From Pseudolabrys sp. (lineage in GTDB: Bacteria > Pseudomonadota > Alphaproteobacteria > Rhizobiales > Xanthobacteraceae), in assembly GCA_019689975.1 (NCBI GenBank), contig JADGGK010000020.1, positions 1-42,036 on the forward strand: a DNA stretch of 42,036 nt, read 5' to 3'. Both the position numbers and the translations under genes were made by a program. This document shows, piece after piece, positions 24,421 through 31,838 of this stretch. Numbering within the stretch: the stretch's first letter is position 1; each line of letters begins with the position of its first letter. The notes under the pieces are model-generated. The model made no database searches, was not told the origin of the DNA, and worked only from the letters and a program-made list of their open reading frames with translations.

Positions 24421-24452
24421 ACCGAAAGCCCCGCTCGAGGCGGTGCGCCGGG

Positions 24453-24668
24453 TCATCCCGTGATCACAAGATTGACGGCCTTGGGTCCCTTGCCCTTCTT
24501 GTCGGGCTCGACGTCGAAGCTGATGCGCTGACCCTCGTTCAGCCCTTTCAGGCCCGCCTGCTCGACCGCCGTGATGTGCACGAAGACGTCGCGGCCGCCG
24601 TCGTCCGGCTTGATGAATCCATATCCCCTCTCGGTATTGAAGAACTTCACGGTACCAGTTTGCGCCAT
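24453..24668 (-). CDS. cspA: Cold-shock protein (CspA family)
   Basis: A 71-residue single cold-shock domain. RNP1 is ERGYGFIKPD and RNP2 is DVFVHITAV, with the leading TGTVKFFNTE strand. These five-stranded barrels bind single-stranded RNA and DNA and act as RNA chaperones. The ATG at 24668 follows a GAGAGGAG site; a longer frame upstream has no family match. The 211 bp between this gene and rlmJ hold its leader; long structured cold-shock leaders are known in other bacteria, but I could not define one here. Whether this paralogue is cold-inducible or constitutive cannot be told. Confidence 0.95.
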   Translation of the reverse strand: MAQTGTVKFFNTERGYGFIKPDDGGRDVFVHITAVEQAGLKGLNEGQRISFDVEPDKKGKGPKAVNLVITG

Positions 24669-24879
24669 CGGGAACACTCCTCTCCCCGCACACTGCTCCG
24701 CCGCCGGCCCCACGCACGGCGGCTCGGCTGGACATTCTCGTTCGGGGAAAGCGTCGGCCGCATTCGGCCTCAGTCACTCCGCCGGGCCCCCTCGCAACCG
24801 GAGGCGGAACGTCACTGCCAATGGGCAAACTAGACACCAACTCGCCGGCCGTGGAAAGGGGCAGGCGGACCTCCGGCTC

Positions 24880-25740
24880 TCAGCCCGCGGCCGCGACGTA
24901 TTCCCCGGCCAGCCAGTCAAGGCGGCACCCGCCCTCGCCGCCCCGCCCGAAAACGGCGGCCAGGGCCGGCTGCAGCGCCGCCAGTTCGTCGGCAAGCCGC
25001 CAGGGCGGGTTGATCAGCACCAGGCCCGAGCCGCGCAGACGCTCGCCGGAGGCCGCGACCTCGAGCTCCGCACGCAGAATCTTTGGGATCGCGAGGCGAC
25101 GCAGGCGGCGGGCAAGGCTCTCGGACTGGTGGCGGTTCTTGATGGGGTACCAGGCCATGTAGACGCCGGTCGCCCATTTGCGGTGCGCATCGGCGAGCGC
25201 GCGCGGCAGGCGGGCAAAATCGCCGTCCTGCTCGTAGGGAGGATCGATCAGCACCAGACCGCGCCGTTCCGGCGGCGGAAGAAAGGCGTTGAGCGCCGTC
25301 CAGCCGTCGATGTGCAGCGCCTTCAGGCGCCGGTCGCCGCGCAGGTTCCGGCGCAAGGCGGCCGCGGCGCGCGGCTCGAGCTCGCAGGCGATGAGCCGGT
25401 CCTGCGGCCTTAACAGCCTGCGCGCGAGCGCCGGCGAGCCGGGATAGAAGTCAAGCCCGCCCGCCCGGTTGCACGCGCGCACCGCGGCGAGATATGGCGC
25501 GAGCAAGTCCGCGGCCCGCCGCGGTACCTGCGTTGCGACCAGGCGCGCGATCCCGTCGCGCCATTCGCCGGAACGAGTGGCACCGGCGCCATGCAGATCG
25601 TACAGGCCGGCGCCGGCATGCGTGTCGAGGACGCGAAACGGCGCTTCTTTTGCGCCGAGATGCGCGAGCACGCGACACAATACGGCATGTTTGTGCACGT
25701 CCGCGAAGGAGCCGGCGTGAAATTCATGCGCATAGTTCAC
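24880..25740 (-). CDS. rlmJ: 23S rRNA (adenine(2030)-N6)-methyltransferase RlmJ
   Basis: RlmJ methylates N6 of A2030 in 23S rRNA. The family N-terminus NYAHEFHAGSFADVHKHAVL is read from a GTG at 25740, with a GGGAG site upstream; the upstream ATGs would add non-family residues. That gives 286 residues, the usual size. The SAM motif is VLDTHAGAGLYDL, and the N6-adenine catalytic motif DPPY is in LVLIDPPYEQDGDFARL. GVYMAWYPIKNR and LRGSGLVLINPPW are also typical. Two Lys/Arg-rich regions fit RNA binding. It precedes the cold-shock gene on the same strand and follows the RNase T2 gene. Confidence 0.93.
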   Translation of the reverse strand: MNYAHEFHAGSFADVHKHAVLCRVLAHLGAKEAPFRVLDTHAGAGLYDLHGAGATRSGEWRDGIARLVATQVPRRAADLLAPYLAAVRACNRAGGLDFYPGSPALARRLLRPQDRLIACELEPRAAAALRRNLRGDRRLKALHIDGWTALNAFLPPPERRGLVLIDPPYEQDGDFARLPRALADAHRKWATGVYMAWYPIKNRHQSESLARRLRRLAIPKILRAELEVAASGERLRGSGLVLINPPWRLADELAALQPALAAVFGRGGEGGCRLDWLAGEYVAAAG

Positions 25741-25918
25741 GCATAGGCTCCCGAGGTATGCTCCCGAGGACGGCATGCGGCCGCCCGCGCCCGGCATGCG
25801 ACCGCGACGGCGGGCATCATGACATCAAAGGCTTTGCCGCGCGCAAGGCCTTCCGTCGGGCGCGGCTGCGCACCGGCGCGACGGACCGCTCCAGAAGCCG
25901 CGACAACGCAGCGATCGC

Positions 25919-26617
25919 TCAACCGCCGCGCGCCGCCGGCATGGCGACTTTCTCCTGCCGGCACGCGCGCCGCACGGATTCGGGACAGGCACGGAAGGAA
26001 AGATCCTTGCGCATGCAGATGCGGACCTCGCTCAGGCGCGAGCGATCGCACGTCACCGTGACCGCATCGCGCGGCAGCGACGGATTGGCCTGCAGGAAAG
26101 CCTCGATCACTTCGTCCGGCGACACCGTCACCGGCTCGGCCAATCGCGCGTAAGCGGGCGGAATCTGCACCGCCGCGCGCGCCTTGCGCACGGCCTCGAA
26201 ATAGGCCGTCGGCTCCAGCCCACTGCAGGTCCCGTGCCGATCCCACTCGACGAAGACGAGACGCGGGCTCGGCATGAGGTCGAGCATGGAATCGACGAGG
26301 CTGCGCGGGATGCGCGGCGCCGGCTGCTGGCAGTTCAGCGGAAAGCCCCGTTCGAACTGCGGCCAGAGCCCGTGCACCACGAACCCGAACGGCCGCGCGC
26401 CGCATTGCATGGTCTCGGCGCGGCCGGCACCCTCGCCGCCGCGCTCTCTGAGCGAGGCGCAATAGGAGGGCGACCAGGACAGCGCCAGCAGGTAGAAATC
26501 GAATCGGCCCGGCTCGCTGCCGGCCTGCGGCTGGGCGCAGGCGGCATCGACGGCGGCGGCGACGAGCAGGACGAACAGAACCGCGCGCAGCGCGCGGAGA
26601 ACGGCATCGGCAGACAT
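25919..26617 (-). CDS. Secreted ribonuclease T2 family protein
   Basis: A 232-residue T2-type RNase. It has a signal peptide (about residues 1-28) and both active-site motifs: CAS I FVVHGLWPQ with His82 and CAS II FVEWDRHGTC with Glu124 and His128. Eight cysteines in the mature part would form disulfides in the periplasm. T2 enzymes cut single-stranded RNA through a 2',3'-cyclic intermediate; E. coli RNase I is the periplasmic relative. It lies 120 bp downstream of a secreted four-cysteine protein gene on the same strand. The region between them is AT-rich and may hold a promoter. Confidence 0.94.
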   Translation of the reverse strand: MSADAVLRALRAVLFVLLVAAAVDAACAQPQAGSEPGRFDFYLLALSWSPSYCASLRERGGEGAGRAETMQCGARPFGFVVHGLWPQFERGFPLNCQQPAPRIPRSLVDSMLDLMPSPRLVFVEWDRHGTCSGLEPTAYFEAVRKARAAVQIPPAYARLAEPVTVSPDEVIEAFLQANPSLPRDAVTVTCDRSRLSEVRICMRKDLSFRACPESVRRACRQEKVAMPAARGG

Positions 26618-26737
26618 GGGACGCTCCCTAGAACAAACCGGAAATCGATCGTTCTCAACAGTTCCTTAAACGATACGCCGCCGGCGTGAACAGATCAAGA
26701 ACAAAATGAGAATGAACCGGGATGGAATTGGGGCGAC

Positions 26738-27196
26738 TTAAGGGCGCGCGCGCGTGCAGGCCGGATTGAAGGCCCAATTGCGGTCGAAACCGACCACGCA
26801 CCATTCGACCCCCCAGGTGGCGCCGATGATGCCGGTATCCTCGCCGATCGCGTAATAAACCGCATGGCGGCGGCCGTCGCTGACCAGCGCCTGCGCCGCG
26901 CAATAGCGGCGCGGGATCGTCCCTTCCGCCCAGGGACTGAAGGCAATCTGGCGCACGTGATCAAAGCCGAGGATGCGAAGATCCGAATTCCAGAAGCGGC
27001 TTTCCTTTTGCGCAAAGCGCGCGGCAACGGTATCGAGCGCGGCTTCGCAGGCAGGCAGCGCTCCCTCGTAGCGCGGGCCGCTCAGCCAGAAATTCTTCTC
27101 GAGCGCATCGGCTGCCGGCGCCGGGGTCGGCCGCCATGCGGCCCCCGCCACAAGGAGTGCCGTCGCCATCCATCGCCAGTGCCCTGCGCGTCGCAT
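26738..27196 (-). CDS. Secreted four-cysteine protein of unknown function
   Basis: A 152-residue protein with a signal peptide (WMATALLVAGAAW, probable cleavage after APAA). The mature domain has about 122 residues and exactly four cysteines (PACEAAL, RRYCAAQ, VEWCVVG, NPACTRA), fitting two disulfides in the periplasm. Several Trp and Tyr residues and alternating strands (RILGFDHVRQIAFSPWAEG, AVYYAIGEDTGIIG, GVEWCVVGFDRNWAFNPAC) suggest a compact beta-rich fold. I recognise no characterised family, though similar proteins occur in Hyphomicrobiales. It ends 120 bp before the RNase T2 gene and could be co-transcribed with it. Start may be the ATG at 27196 or the one nine codons later. Confidence 0.8.
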   Translation of the reverse strand: MRRAGHWRWMATALLVAGAAWRPTPAPAADALEKNFWLSGPRYEGALPACEAALDTVAARFAQKESRFWNSDLRILGFDHVRQIAFSPWAEGTIPRRYCAAQALVSDGRRHAVYYAIGEDTGIIGATWGVEWCVVGFDRNWAFNPACTRARP

Positions 27197-27322
27197 GCGC
27201 CTTCACCCCGTCAAGCCTTGAGGCCGGCAAGCTTATCACAGCTTGGCGCCTGGCGCGCGAGCGAAATCGCACCCCGCCGGCCGGCGCGGCCGACACGCGG
27301 CGCCGATGCCGTGCGGCCCGTC

Positions 27323-28072
27323 CTACCGCGCGGCGGCGCCGCGCCAGTCGCCGAGCACGGCCTGCACGAGCGCCAGCGCGGCGACCGCCGCGGTATCGGC
27401 GCGCAGGATGCGCGGCCCGAGCGCGAGCCGCAGAACGTGCGGGTGGCGAAGCAGCACGGCCCGCTCCTCGGCAGCGAACCCGCCTTCGGGTCCGATCAAC
27501 AGCGCCGGCGGCAGACCTTGGGGCGCGGCGCGCAAGGCCGCAAGCGGATCCGCGAGCTCGGCCTCCTCGTCGCAGAAGATCAGCAGCCGGTCCGCTCCGG
27601 CGATCGCGCGCGGCAGATCGACCGGCTCGGCGACCTCCGGCAAGGCCAGGACGCCGCATTGCTGCGCGGCTTCGATCACGTTGGCGCGCATGCGCGCGAG
27701 ATTGACGCGCGCAACCTGCGTGTGGCGCGTGATCACCGGGGCGATGCGCGAGACGCCCATCTCCACCGCCTTCTGCACGAGGTAATCGAGCCGCGCATGC
27801 TTGAGCGGCGCGAACAGCAAATGCAGATCGCCCGGCGCAGGCTGCGCCCGCGCGCGTTCGCCGAGCGCCGCGACCCAGTCCTTGCCGGCACGTGCGAGCG
27901 CCGCATGCCATTCGCCGTCGCGACCGTTGAACAGGAGCACGGGGTCGCCCGTCCTGCAGCGCAGCACGTGCACGAGATGGTTGACCGGCCCAGGCCCGAG
28001 CGCGATCCGGCCGCCCGCGGCGAGCGGGGCGTCCACATAGACGCGGGGGGTGCGGAAGTCGACGTGCGGCAT
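27323..28072 (-). CDS. rsmE: 16S rRNA (uracil(1498)-N3)-methyltransferase
   Basis: RsmE methylates N3 of U1498 in 16S rRNA. The 249-residue protein from 28072 begins MPHVDFRTPRVYVDAPL and has the N-terminal PUA-like domain (VNHLVHVLRCRTGDPVLLFNGRDGEW), then the SPOUT knot with KAVEMGVSRIAPVITRHTQV, QQCGVLALPEV, LLIGPEGGFAAEERAVL and LALGPRILRADTAAVAAL. The LIGPEGG loop binds SAM in the trefoil knot. It diverges from the next gene, with 146 bp between starts. A much longer reading of the same frame starts in the opposite gene and can be ignored. Confidence 0.96.
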   Translation of the reverse strand: MPHVDFRTPRVYVDAPLAAGGRIALGPGPVNHLVHVLRCRTGDPVLLFNGRDGEWHAALARAGKDWVAALGERARAQPAPGDLHLLFAPLKHARLDYLVQKAVEMGVSRIAPVITRHTQVARVNLARMRANVIEAAQQCGVLALPEVAEPVDLPRAIAGADRLLIFCDEEAELADPLAALRAAPQGLPPALLIGPEGGFAAEERAVLLRHPHVLRLALGPRILRADTAAVAALALVQAVLGDWRGAAAR

Positions 28073-28184
28073 GGCGGCAATCGCGATGGCGGGGGACGGG
28101 TCGGGAAAGCGGGCCTCCACGGACCTGTTTTCGCCGCCTTCCCGACGCATTCGCCGGGTTGTTATAAGCGGCCGGCGCCCATTG

Positions 28185-28190
28185 TATACT
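28185..28190 (+). promoter_or_regulatory. Candidate -10 element for the 28219 gene
   Basis: TATACT, 5 of 6 to consensus, lies 28 bp before the start codon in an otherwise GC-rich region. A TTATAA at 28162-28167 is 17 bp upstream, but it is a poor -35 match. The hexamer alone is suggestive. Confidence 0.35.
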
Positions 28191-28218
28191 GCGTCGGCGA
28201 GCGGGAGGTTTTCAGTCC

Positions 28219-28710
28219 ATGCGCATATGCCGGGCCCTGCCGATCGCCGTTGCGCTGTCATTTGCCGTCGCCGCGACCGCGCCGGCGCAAGAGCTCCAGC
28301 CGCCGCCGGCGCAGGAACCACCCTGTCTTGCGCAATTCGTCAAGCTGCGCGGCGAGGCGGAGAAGAAGGCGGCGGCGATCAAGGCCGCGAGCGAGCGGCA
28401 TGCGACCGCCCAGGAGGCCTGTCGCCTGTTCAACGCCTTCTCGGCGGCCGAGGCCAAGATGATCAAATACGCCGTCGACAGCGGCGTGTGGTGCGGCATC
28501 CCCGATCAGGCCTTGGCGGAAATGAAGAAGGCGCATGAACATACCGAGACGCTGCGCGCCAAGATCTGCCAGGTGGCCGCCGCGCCGCCGCGTCCGGCAG
28601 GACCGTCCCTGAGCGAATCTCTCAGCGCTCCCGTTCCCAATGCCGGCAATATCAAGACCGGCCACGGCACTTTCGACACGCTGACGGGCGCGCCGCTCGG
28701 CCTGCGATGA
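28219..28710 (+). CDS. Secreted helical four-cysteine protein of unknown function
   Basis: A 163-residue protein with a clear signal peptide (MRICRALPIAVALSFAVAATAPAQ). The mature part has four cysteines (PPCLAQFVKL, QEACRLFNAF, GVWCGIP, AKICQVAA) within long predicted helices rich in Ala, Lys and Glu. The spacing fits two disulfides pinning a helical hairpin. The last 40 residues (Pro/Ser-rich, TGHGTFDTLTGAPLG) look disordered. I cannot name a characterised family; related proteins occur in Bradyrhizobium-like genomes. Its TGA overlaps the ubiA ATG (ATGA), so the two are translationally coupled. That is notable because the partner is an integral inner-membrane enzyme. Confidence 0.82.
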   Translation: MRICRALPIAVALSFAVAATAPAQELQPPPAQEPPCLAQFVKLRGEAEKKAAAIKAASERHATAQEACRLFNAFSAAEAKMIKYAVDSGVWCGIPDQALAEMKKAHEHTETLRAKICQVAAAPPRPAGPSLSESLSAPVPNAGNIKTGHGTFDTLTGAPLGLR

Positions 28711-29627
28711 GCGCCGGTCTCGGACGCGTCGCCGACGCGACCGGCAACTGGGTCGATACGCTCGCACCGTCCTGGAGCCGACCTTATCTTCGTCTTGCCC
28801 GCCTCGACCGGCCGATCGGATCCTGGCTGCTGCTCATCCCCTGCTGGTGGTCGCTCGGCCTTGCCTCCATGCAGGCCGACCGCCTGCCAAGCCTCTGGCA
28901 CGCGGTTCTGTTCTTCGTCGGCGCATTCGCCATGCGCGGTGCCGGCTGTACCTGGAACGACCTCGTCGACCGCGACCTCGACGGTCGCGTCGAACGCACG
29001 CGCTCGCGTCCGCTTCCTTCCGGTCAAGTCAGCGTCCCGCGGGCGACGCTGTTCATGCTCGCGCAGGCGTTGATCGGCCTCGCGGTGCTGCTTCAGTTCA
29101 ATCTTTTCACCATCGCCACCGGTTTGGCTTCGCTGCTCGTGGTCGCGGTCTATCCGTTCATGAAGCGCGTCACCTACTGGCCGCAGATCGTGCTCGGCCT
29201 TGCCTTTTCCTGGGGCGCGCTGATGGGCTGGCCGGCGAGCTTCGCGCGTCTCGATGGGCCGGCGCTGGTGCTCTACGCCGGATCGATCTGCTGGGTGATC
29301 GGCTACGACACCATCTACGCGCATCAGGACCGCGAGGACGACCTGATGATCGGAATCAAATCGACCGCGCTGCTGTTCGGCGCGCGCACGCGGCCGATGC
29401 TCGCGCTCTTCTATGCTGCAGCGGTGCTGTTGATCGGCACCGCGGGCATCATGGCGGGCGGGGAACTGGTGTTCCTGCTCGGTCTCGTCGCGTTTGCCGC
29501 GCATCTTGCCTGGCAGGTGCTCCGGCTCGACATTCACGATCCCGCGCGCTGCCTCATGCTGTTCAGATCGAACCGCGACGCAGGACTGATCCTGTTCGGC
29601 GCGATGCTCGCGCAGGCCGCGGTCTGA
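28707..29627 (+). CDS. ubiA: 4-hydroxybenzoate polyprenyltransferase
   Basis: UbiA prenylates 4-hydroxybenzoate in the inner membrane, an early step of ubiquinone synthesis. The 306-residue protein has about eight or nine hydrophobic helices. The first prenyl-diphosphate/Mg site is NDLVDRDLD (84-92), followed by VERTRSRPLPSGQVS, and the second is DTIYAHQDREDD (201-212), then IGIKSTALLFG. These assign it to the UbiA subgroup rather than haem O synthase. It is coupled by a 4-bp overlap to the secreted four-cysteine protein upstream. A degraded palindromic element lies about 40 bp after its stop. Confidence 0.95.
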   Translation: MSAGLGRVADATGNWVDTLAPSWSRPYLRLARLDRPIGSWLLLIPCWWSLGLASMQADRLPSLWHAVLFFVGAFAMRGAGCTWNDLVDRDLDGRVERTRSRPLPSGQVSVPRATLFMLAQALIGLAVLLQFNLFTIATGLASLLVVAVYPFMKRVTYWPQIVLGLAFSWGALMGWPASFARLDGPALVLYAGSICWVIGYDTIYAHQDREDDLMIGIKSTALLFGARTRPMLALFYAAAVLLIGTAGIMAGGELVFLLGLVAFAAHLAWQVLRLDIHDPARCLMLFRSNRDAGLILFGAMLAQAAV

Positions 29628-29665
29628 AAGGCGCCCGCCGCCGGCGCGGATGTCGGCGCTCTTGG

Positions 29666-29770
29666 CCCGTCATGGCGCGTGCCGGCAATCGATCGGGAAT
29701 CGATAGACGGACCCCGGATTGCTCCGTCGCCGCATGCGCGGCTCCCCGTGATGACGGCGCGGGGTCGAGC
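29666..29770. repeat. Palindromic repeat, second copy
   Basis: Left arm CCCGTCATGGCGCG (29666) and right arm GTGATGACGGCGCGGGGTCGA (from 29749) bracket CCGGATTGCTCCGTCGCC. The right side matches the 5281-5337 copy over CGGATTGC/TGGATTGC, CGTCGCC, GGCTCC, ATGACGGCGC and GGGTCGA, and the left side matches the half element at 5091 at 17 of 20 bases. It fills the gap between ubiA and the extensin-like gene. Confidence 0.7.
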
Positions 29771-29848
29771 CGCCGCTTGCGGGGCGCTTTCGCCATGACG
29801 GTCCTGCCCGCCGCGACGGGCCCGGGCTCAATCGGATCGGAGCCTGTT

Positions 29849-31213
29849 TCAGTCAGGCCTGGTACGGAGGCGTTCGGCGCGGGCCGCGGCTATCGCCGCC
29901 TCGAGGCGCTCGGCGTCCTCGTCATAGCCGTCGGCCCCGGGCACGGCTTCCATCGGCTTGCCGCCGAGCGTCAAGTGGCCGGCGGCGATCGAACCGGTCG
30001 TGAGCGGATGCTTCGCGGCATAGCGGGCGCGCGCCCGCGCCGCGGCGATGGCGCCGGGAATCGCCTCGGGTCGGCAGGGATGGCGGCCGTCGGCGCGGCG
30101 CATCAGGTCCACATGGATGTGGTTGTAGTGGTAGATGTTGTAGCCGGGAGCAAGCACGGTCGTGAATGACTCGCAGGCAGCAAGCTGCACGTCGTGCAGA
30201 AAGCCCTGCTCCTCGGGCGAGCCGTGCCAGCCATCCTTGACCGTGATCCTGCGGCCGTCGGCGAGCGTGAAGGCGGCGATATCCAGCGCATTGCCGTAGG
30301 CGTGCTCGGATATTCCCGAACCGCCGACCATGCCGCGGCACGAATAGGAGCCGATCTGCCGGATCTCGACGACCGGCGAGCCGAACCAACGCAGCGCGGC
30401 CGGCTGCACGCCCTCGCTCACCCAGCGGTCGAGCGCCGAGACGATCGGGCAGGCGAGCGTCGCCGGCGGCGTCAACTCCGCCGGCGGCACGGCCGCGGCG
30501 CTGAAGGGAGCGCGCGGCGGCGCGAAGCGCGGCGATTCGCGCGCCGGCTGATCGATGGGCGCGTTATAGGCGGCGCGCGCGGGCGGACGGGACGCGGGCG
30601 GTACCGGTACGGCGGCGCTTCCGCCCGGAGGGATCGTCGCATCGGGCGGAATGTCGTCGGGCAGCGCGGGTTCCGGCGCGATGCGTGACGGCGGCGCAGG
30701 CGCCACATAACGCGTCGGCGGATAAGCGGATGCCGGCGGCACCGGCAAGGCCGTGCCCGCCGTGCGCGGATCGAGCGAGATCGGCTCGTCCGCGGAGGGT
30801 CGGATCGCCGGCGGAGGTCCCGTCACCCAGCGAAGCTGTTCGTGGCGTCCGGGCGCCACCTCGATGCGTGCGGTGGGAAGCGGGCGCGGTTCGCCTCGGG
30901 CGACATCCGCCGCGCGCGCGGGATCGGGAATGGGCGCCGGCGGCACCGGATCGTCGGCAAAGCTCATGAGCGGCGCCTCGCCGAGCGCGCTCACCCGCAG
31001 CGGAAAATCCATTCCGCACATGCCGGGCCCCTCGATCGGCTCGATGCGGACCGCGCCGGCGCCAAGCCTGACCGCGCCCGACTTCATGCACGCGACTTCG
31101 GCCTCGTGCCGCCAGGGCGCGCGCTCGCCGCTGAAGAAGCCGCGGCCGCAACCGGCTAACACCAGCAATCCGGTCATGATGCCGGCGAGGAAGAGACGCG
31201 CTCCGACGCTCAT
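29849..31213 (-). CDS. Extensin-like family lipoprotein
   Basis: A 454-residue protein with a lipoprotein signal (LFLAGIMTGLLVLAGC, Cys22), a small N-terminal domain with cysteines (VACMKSG, GMCGMDFPL), a central Pro/Ala-rich region (about 90-255) likely to span the periplasm or contact peptidoglycan, and the extensin-like C-terminal domain. The latter contains CPIVSALDRWVSEGVQPAALRWFG, SYSCRGMVGGSGISEHAYGNALDIAAF, KDGWHGSPEEQGFLHDVQLAACESFTTVL and YNHIHVDLMRR. The SEHAxGxALD and NHxHVD motifs look like a D-Ala-D-Ala carboxypeptidase/MepA-like metal site, so a murein hydrolase role is plausible, though unproven for this family. A 15-bp palindrome lies 32 bp upstream of the start. Confidence 0.9.
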   Translation of the reverse strand: MSVGARLFLAGIMTGLLVLAGCGRGFFSGERAPWRHEAEVACMKSGAVRLGAGAVRIEPIEGPGMCGMDFPLRVSALGEAPLMSFADDPVPPAPIPDPARAADVARGEPRPLPTARIEVAPGRHEQLRWVTGPPPAIRPSADEPISLDPRTAGTALPVPPASAYPPTRYVAPAPPSRIAPEPALPDDIPPDATIPPGGSAAVPVPPASRPPARAAYNAPIDQPARESPRFAPPRAPFSAAAVPPAELTPPATLACPIVSALDRWVSEGVQPAALRWFGSPVVEIRQIGSYSCRGMVGGSGISEHAYGNALDIAAFTLADGRRITVKDGWHGSPEEQGFLHDVQLAACESFTTVLAPGYNIYHYNHIHVDLMRRADGRHPCRPEAIPGAIAAARARARYAAKHPLTTGSIAAGHLTLGGKPMEAVPGADGYDEDAERLEAAIAAARAERLRTRPD

Positions 31214-31244
31214 TTCCGCAAATTGCGAGCGGCTTCTTTAACGA

Positions 31245-31259
31245 GCCATCAATGATGGC
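31245..31259. promoter_or_regulatory. Perfect 15-bp palindrome upstream of the extensin-like gene
   Basis: GCCATCA-A-TGATGGC is a perfect inverted repeat with 7-bp arms, 32-46 bp upstream of the start codon of the extensin-like gene and flanked by TTAA motifs at 31238 and 31274. Its place fits an operator near the promoter. No matching site was seen elsewhere in the window. Confidence 0.45.
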
Positions 31260-31440
31260 GCGCGCCGCGGCGTTAAGGCTAAGGAAAGGTTGAGGGCCGG
31301 CGCCCGAACCGCACGACGGCGCGCCCCCGATCCCATGGCGCAGCCAGGCATGCAGATCTGTCAGGCCGCGGCATTGTGCAAAGCGGGATCGGCACCGGCG
31401 GCCGGTCATTTGCAACCCGTTTCCGCAAGATCCGCCCCGC
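31260..31440 (+). other. Non-coding stretch upstream of the candidate RNA
   Basis: This is part of the 417-bp gap between the extensin-like gene and the 27-residue ORF. It holds no open frame with family character. Sequence near 31264-31290 is relatively AT-rich and probably belongs to the extensin promoter. A TTGCAA at 31411 and a GATTAT at 31447 are too far apart to be a convincing promoter. Confidence 0.4.
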
Positions 31441-31548
31441 CGGTGCGATTATGCACCGCCGTCGCCTCCGGGAGTCCGTCGGTTGGCCCGCGTCTTCAAG
31501 GTCTTAGGCGCCCCATGTGCGCCGCGCATGCCGTGGCGACGGTTTTTT
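31441..31548 (+). ncRNA. Candidate structured RNA with terminator-like end
   Basis: Three elements lie in order on the plus strand. First, a hairpin CGGTGC-N6-GCACCG (31441-31458). Directly after it comes CCGTCGCC (31459-31466), which is perfectly complementary to GGCGACGG at 31535-31542. That strand is followed immediately by TTTTTT (31543-31548). The arrangement resembles a roughly 105-nt transcript closed by a long-range stem and ending in a U-run. A local alternative stem GCCGT/ACGGT would also make a weak terminator. No promoter is evident and the family is not recognised. It could also be only a terminator for read-through RNA. Confidence 0.3.
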
Positions 31549-31630
31549 GACGCCGATCGGCACCGCTTCGGTTCGAGCCGGCACGCCGGCATGGTAAATT
31601 CGGGCGCCGCCAACGAAGGAGACGCAAGCC

Positions 31631-31714
31631 GTGAACCTGGCGCCGACGCTCGAAACGCTCGCGGTATGCGCGGTGTTTGCATTCCTCGGCGCGATCCTGC
31701 TCGGAGCCTTCTAG
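31631..31714 (+). CDS. Small 27-residue single-span membrane protein
   Basis: A GTG start at 31631 follows an AAGGAGA ribosome binding site with about 9-nt spacing and opens a 27-codon frame ending in TAG. The peptide starts (M)NLAPTLETLA and continues with a fully hydrophobic helix VCAVFAFLGAILLGAF, long enough for one membrane span. There is no charged residue after the Glu near position 8. Small one-helix proteins of this kind often modulate larger membrane complexes, but no partner is evident here; mipZ lies about 400 bp downstream. Support comes from the good ribosome site and strongly hydrophobic composition; conservation was not tested. Confidence 0.55.
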   Translation: MNLAPTLETLAVCAVFAFLGAILLGAF

Positions 31715-31723
31715 CGCGGATCG

Positions 31724-31838
31724 CGGCGCCATTGGCCCCGTCGGGGCGAGCCCGGCGGAGCAATCCGGCATTCCCGGCATTCGCGGACTGACACCCGGAT
31801 CGCTCCGGCGCCCCTTGCCGGTCTCCCCGCAATGCCGC
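31724..31838. repeat. Palindromic repeat, third and most degraded copy
   Basis: Left part CGGCGCCATTGG (31724-31735), then GGAGCAATCCGG, and the right part CCCGGATCGCTCC and CCCCGCAATGCCG (31826-31838), recall the 5170-5323 and 29666 copies. The shared core is CCGGATyGCTyC and GCAATGxCG. Many arms are mismatched, so this is an eroded element. It lies 10 bp after the 27-residue ORF. Confidence 0.5.

Noticed and set aside
31290-31550. 86-codon plus-strand frame upstream of the small membrane protein
   Set aside because: Arg/Ala-rich, no ribosome site and no recognisable motif; its end coincides with the terminator-like U-run, so it is more likely non-coding.
31560-31600. tRNA-like GGTTCGAG sequence
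   Set aside because: No acceptor, D or anticodon arms could be built around it.
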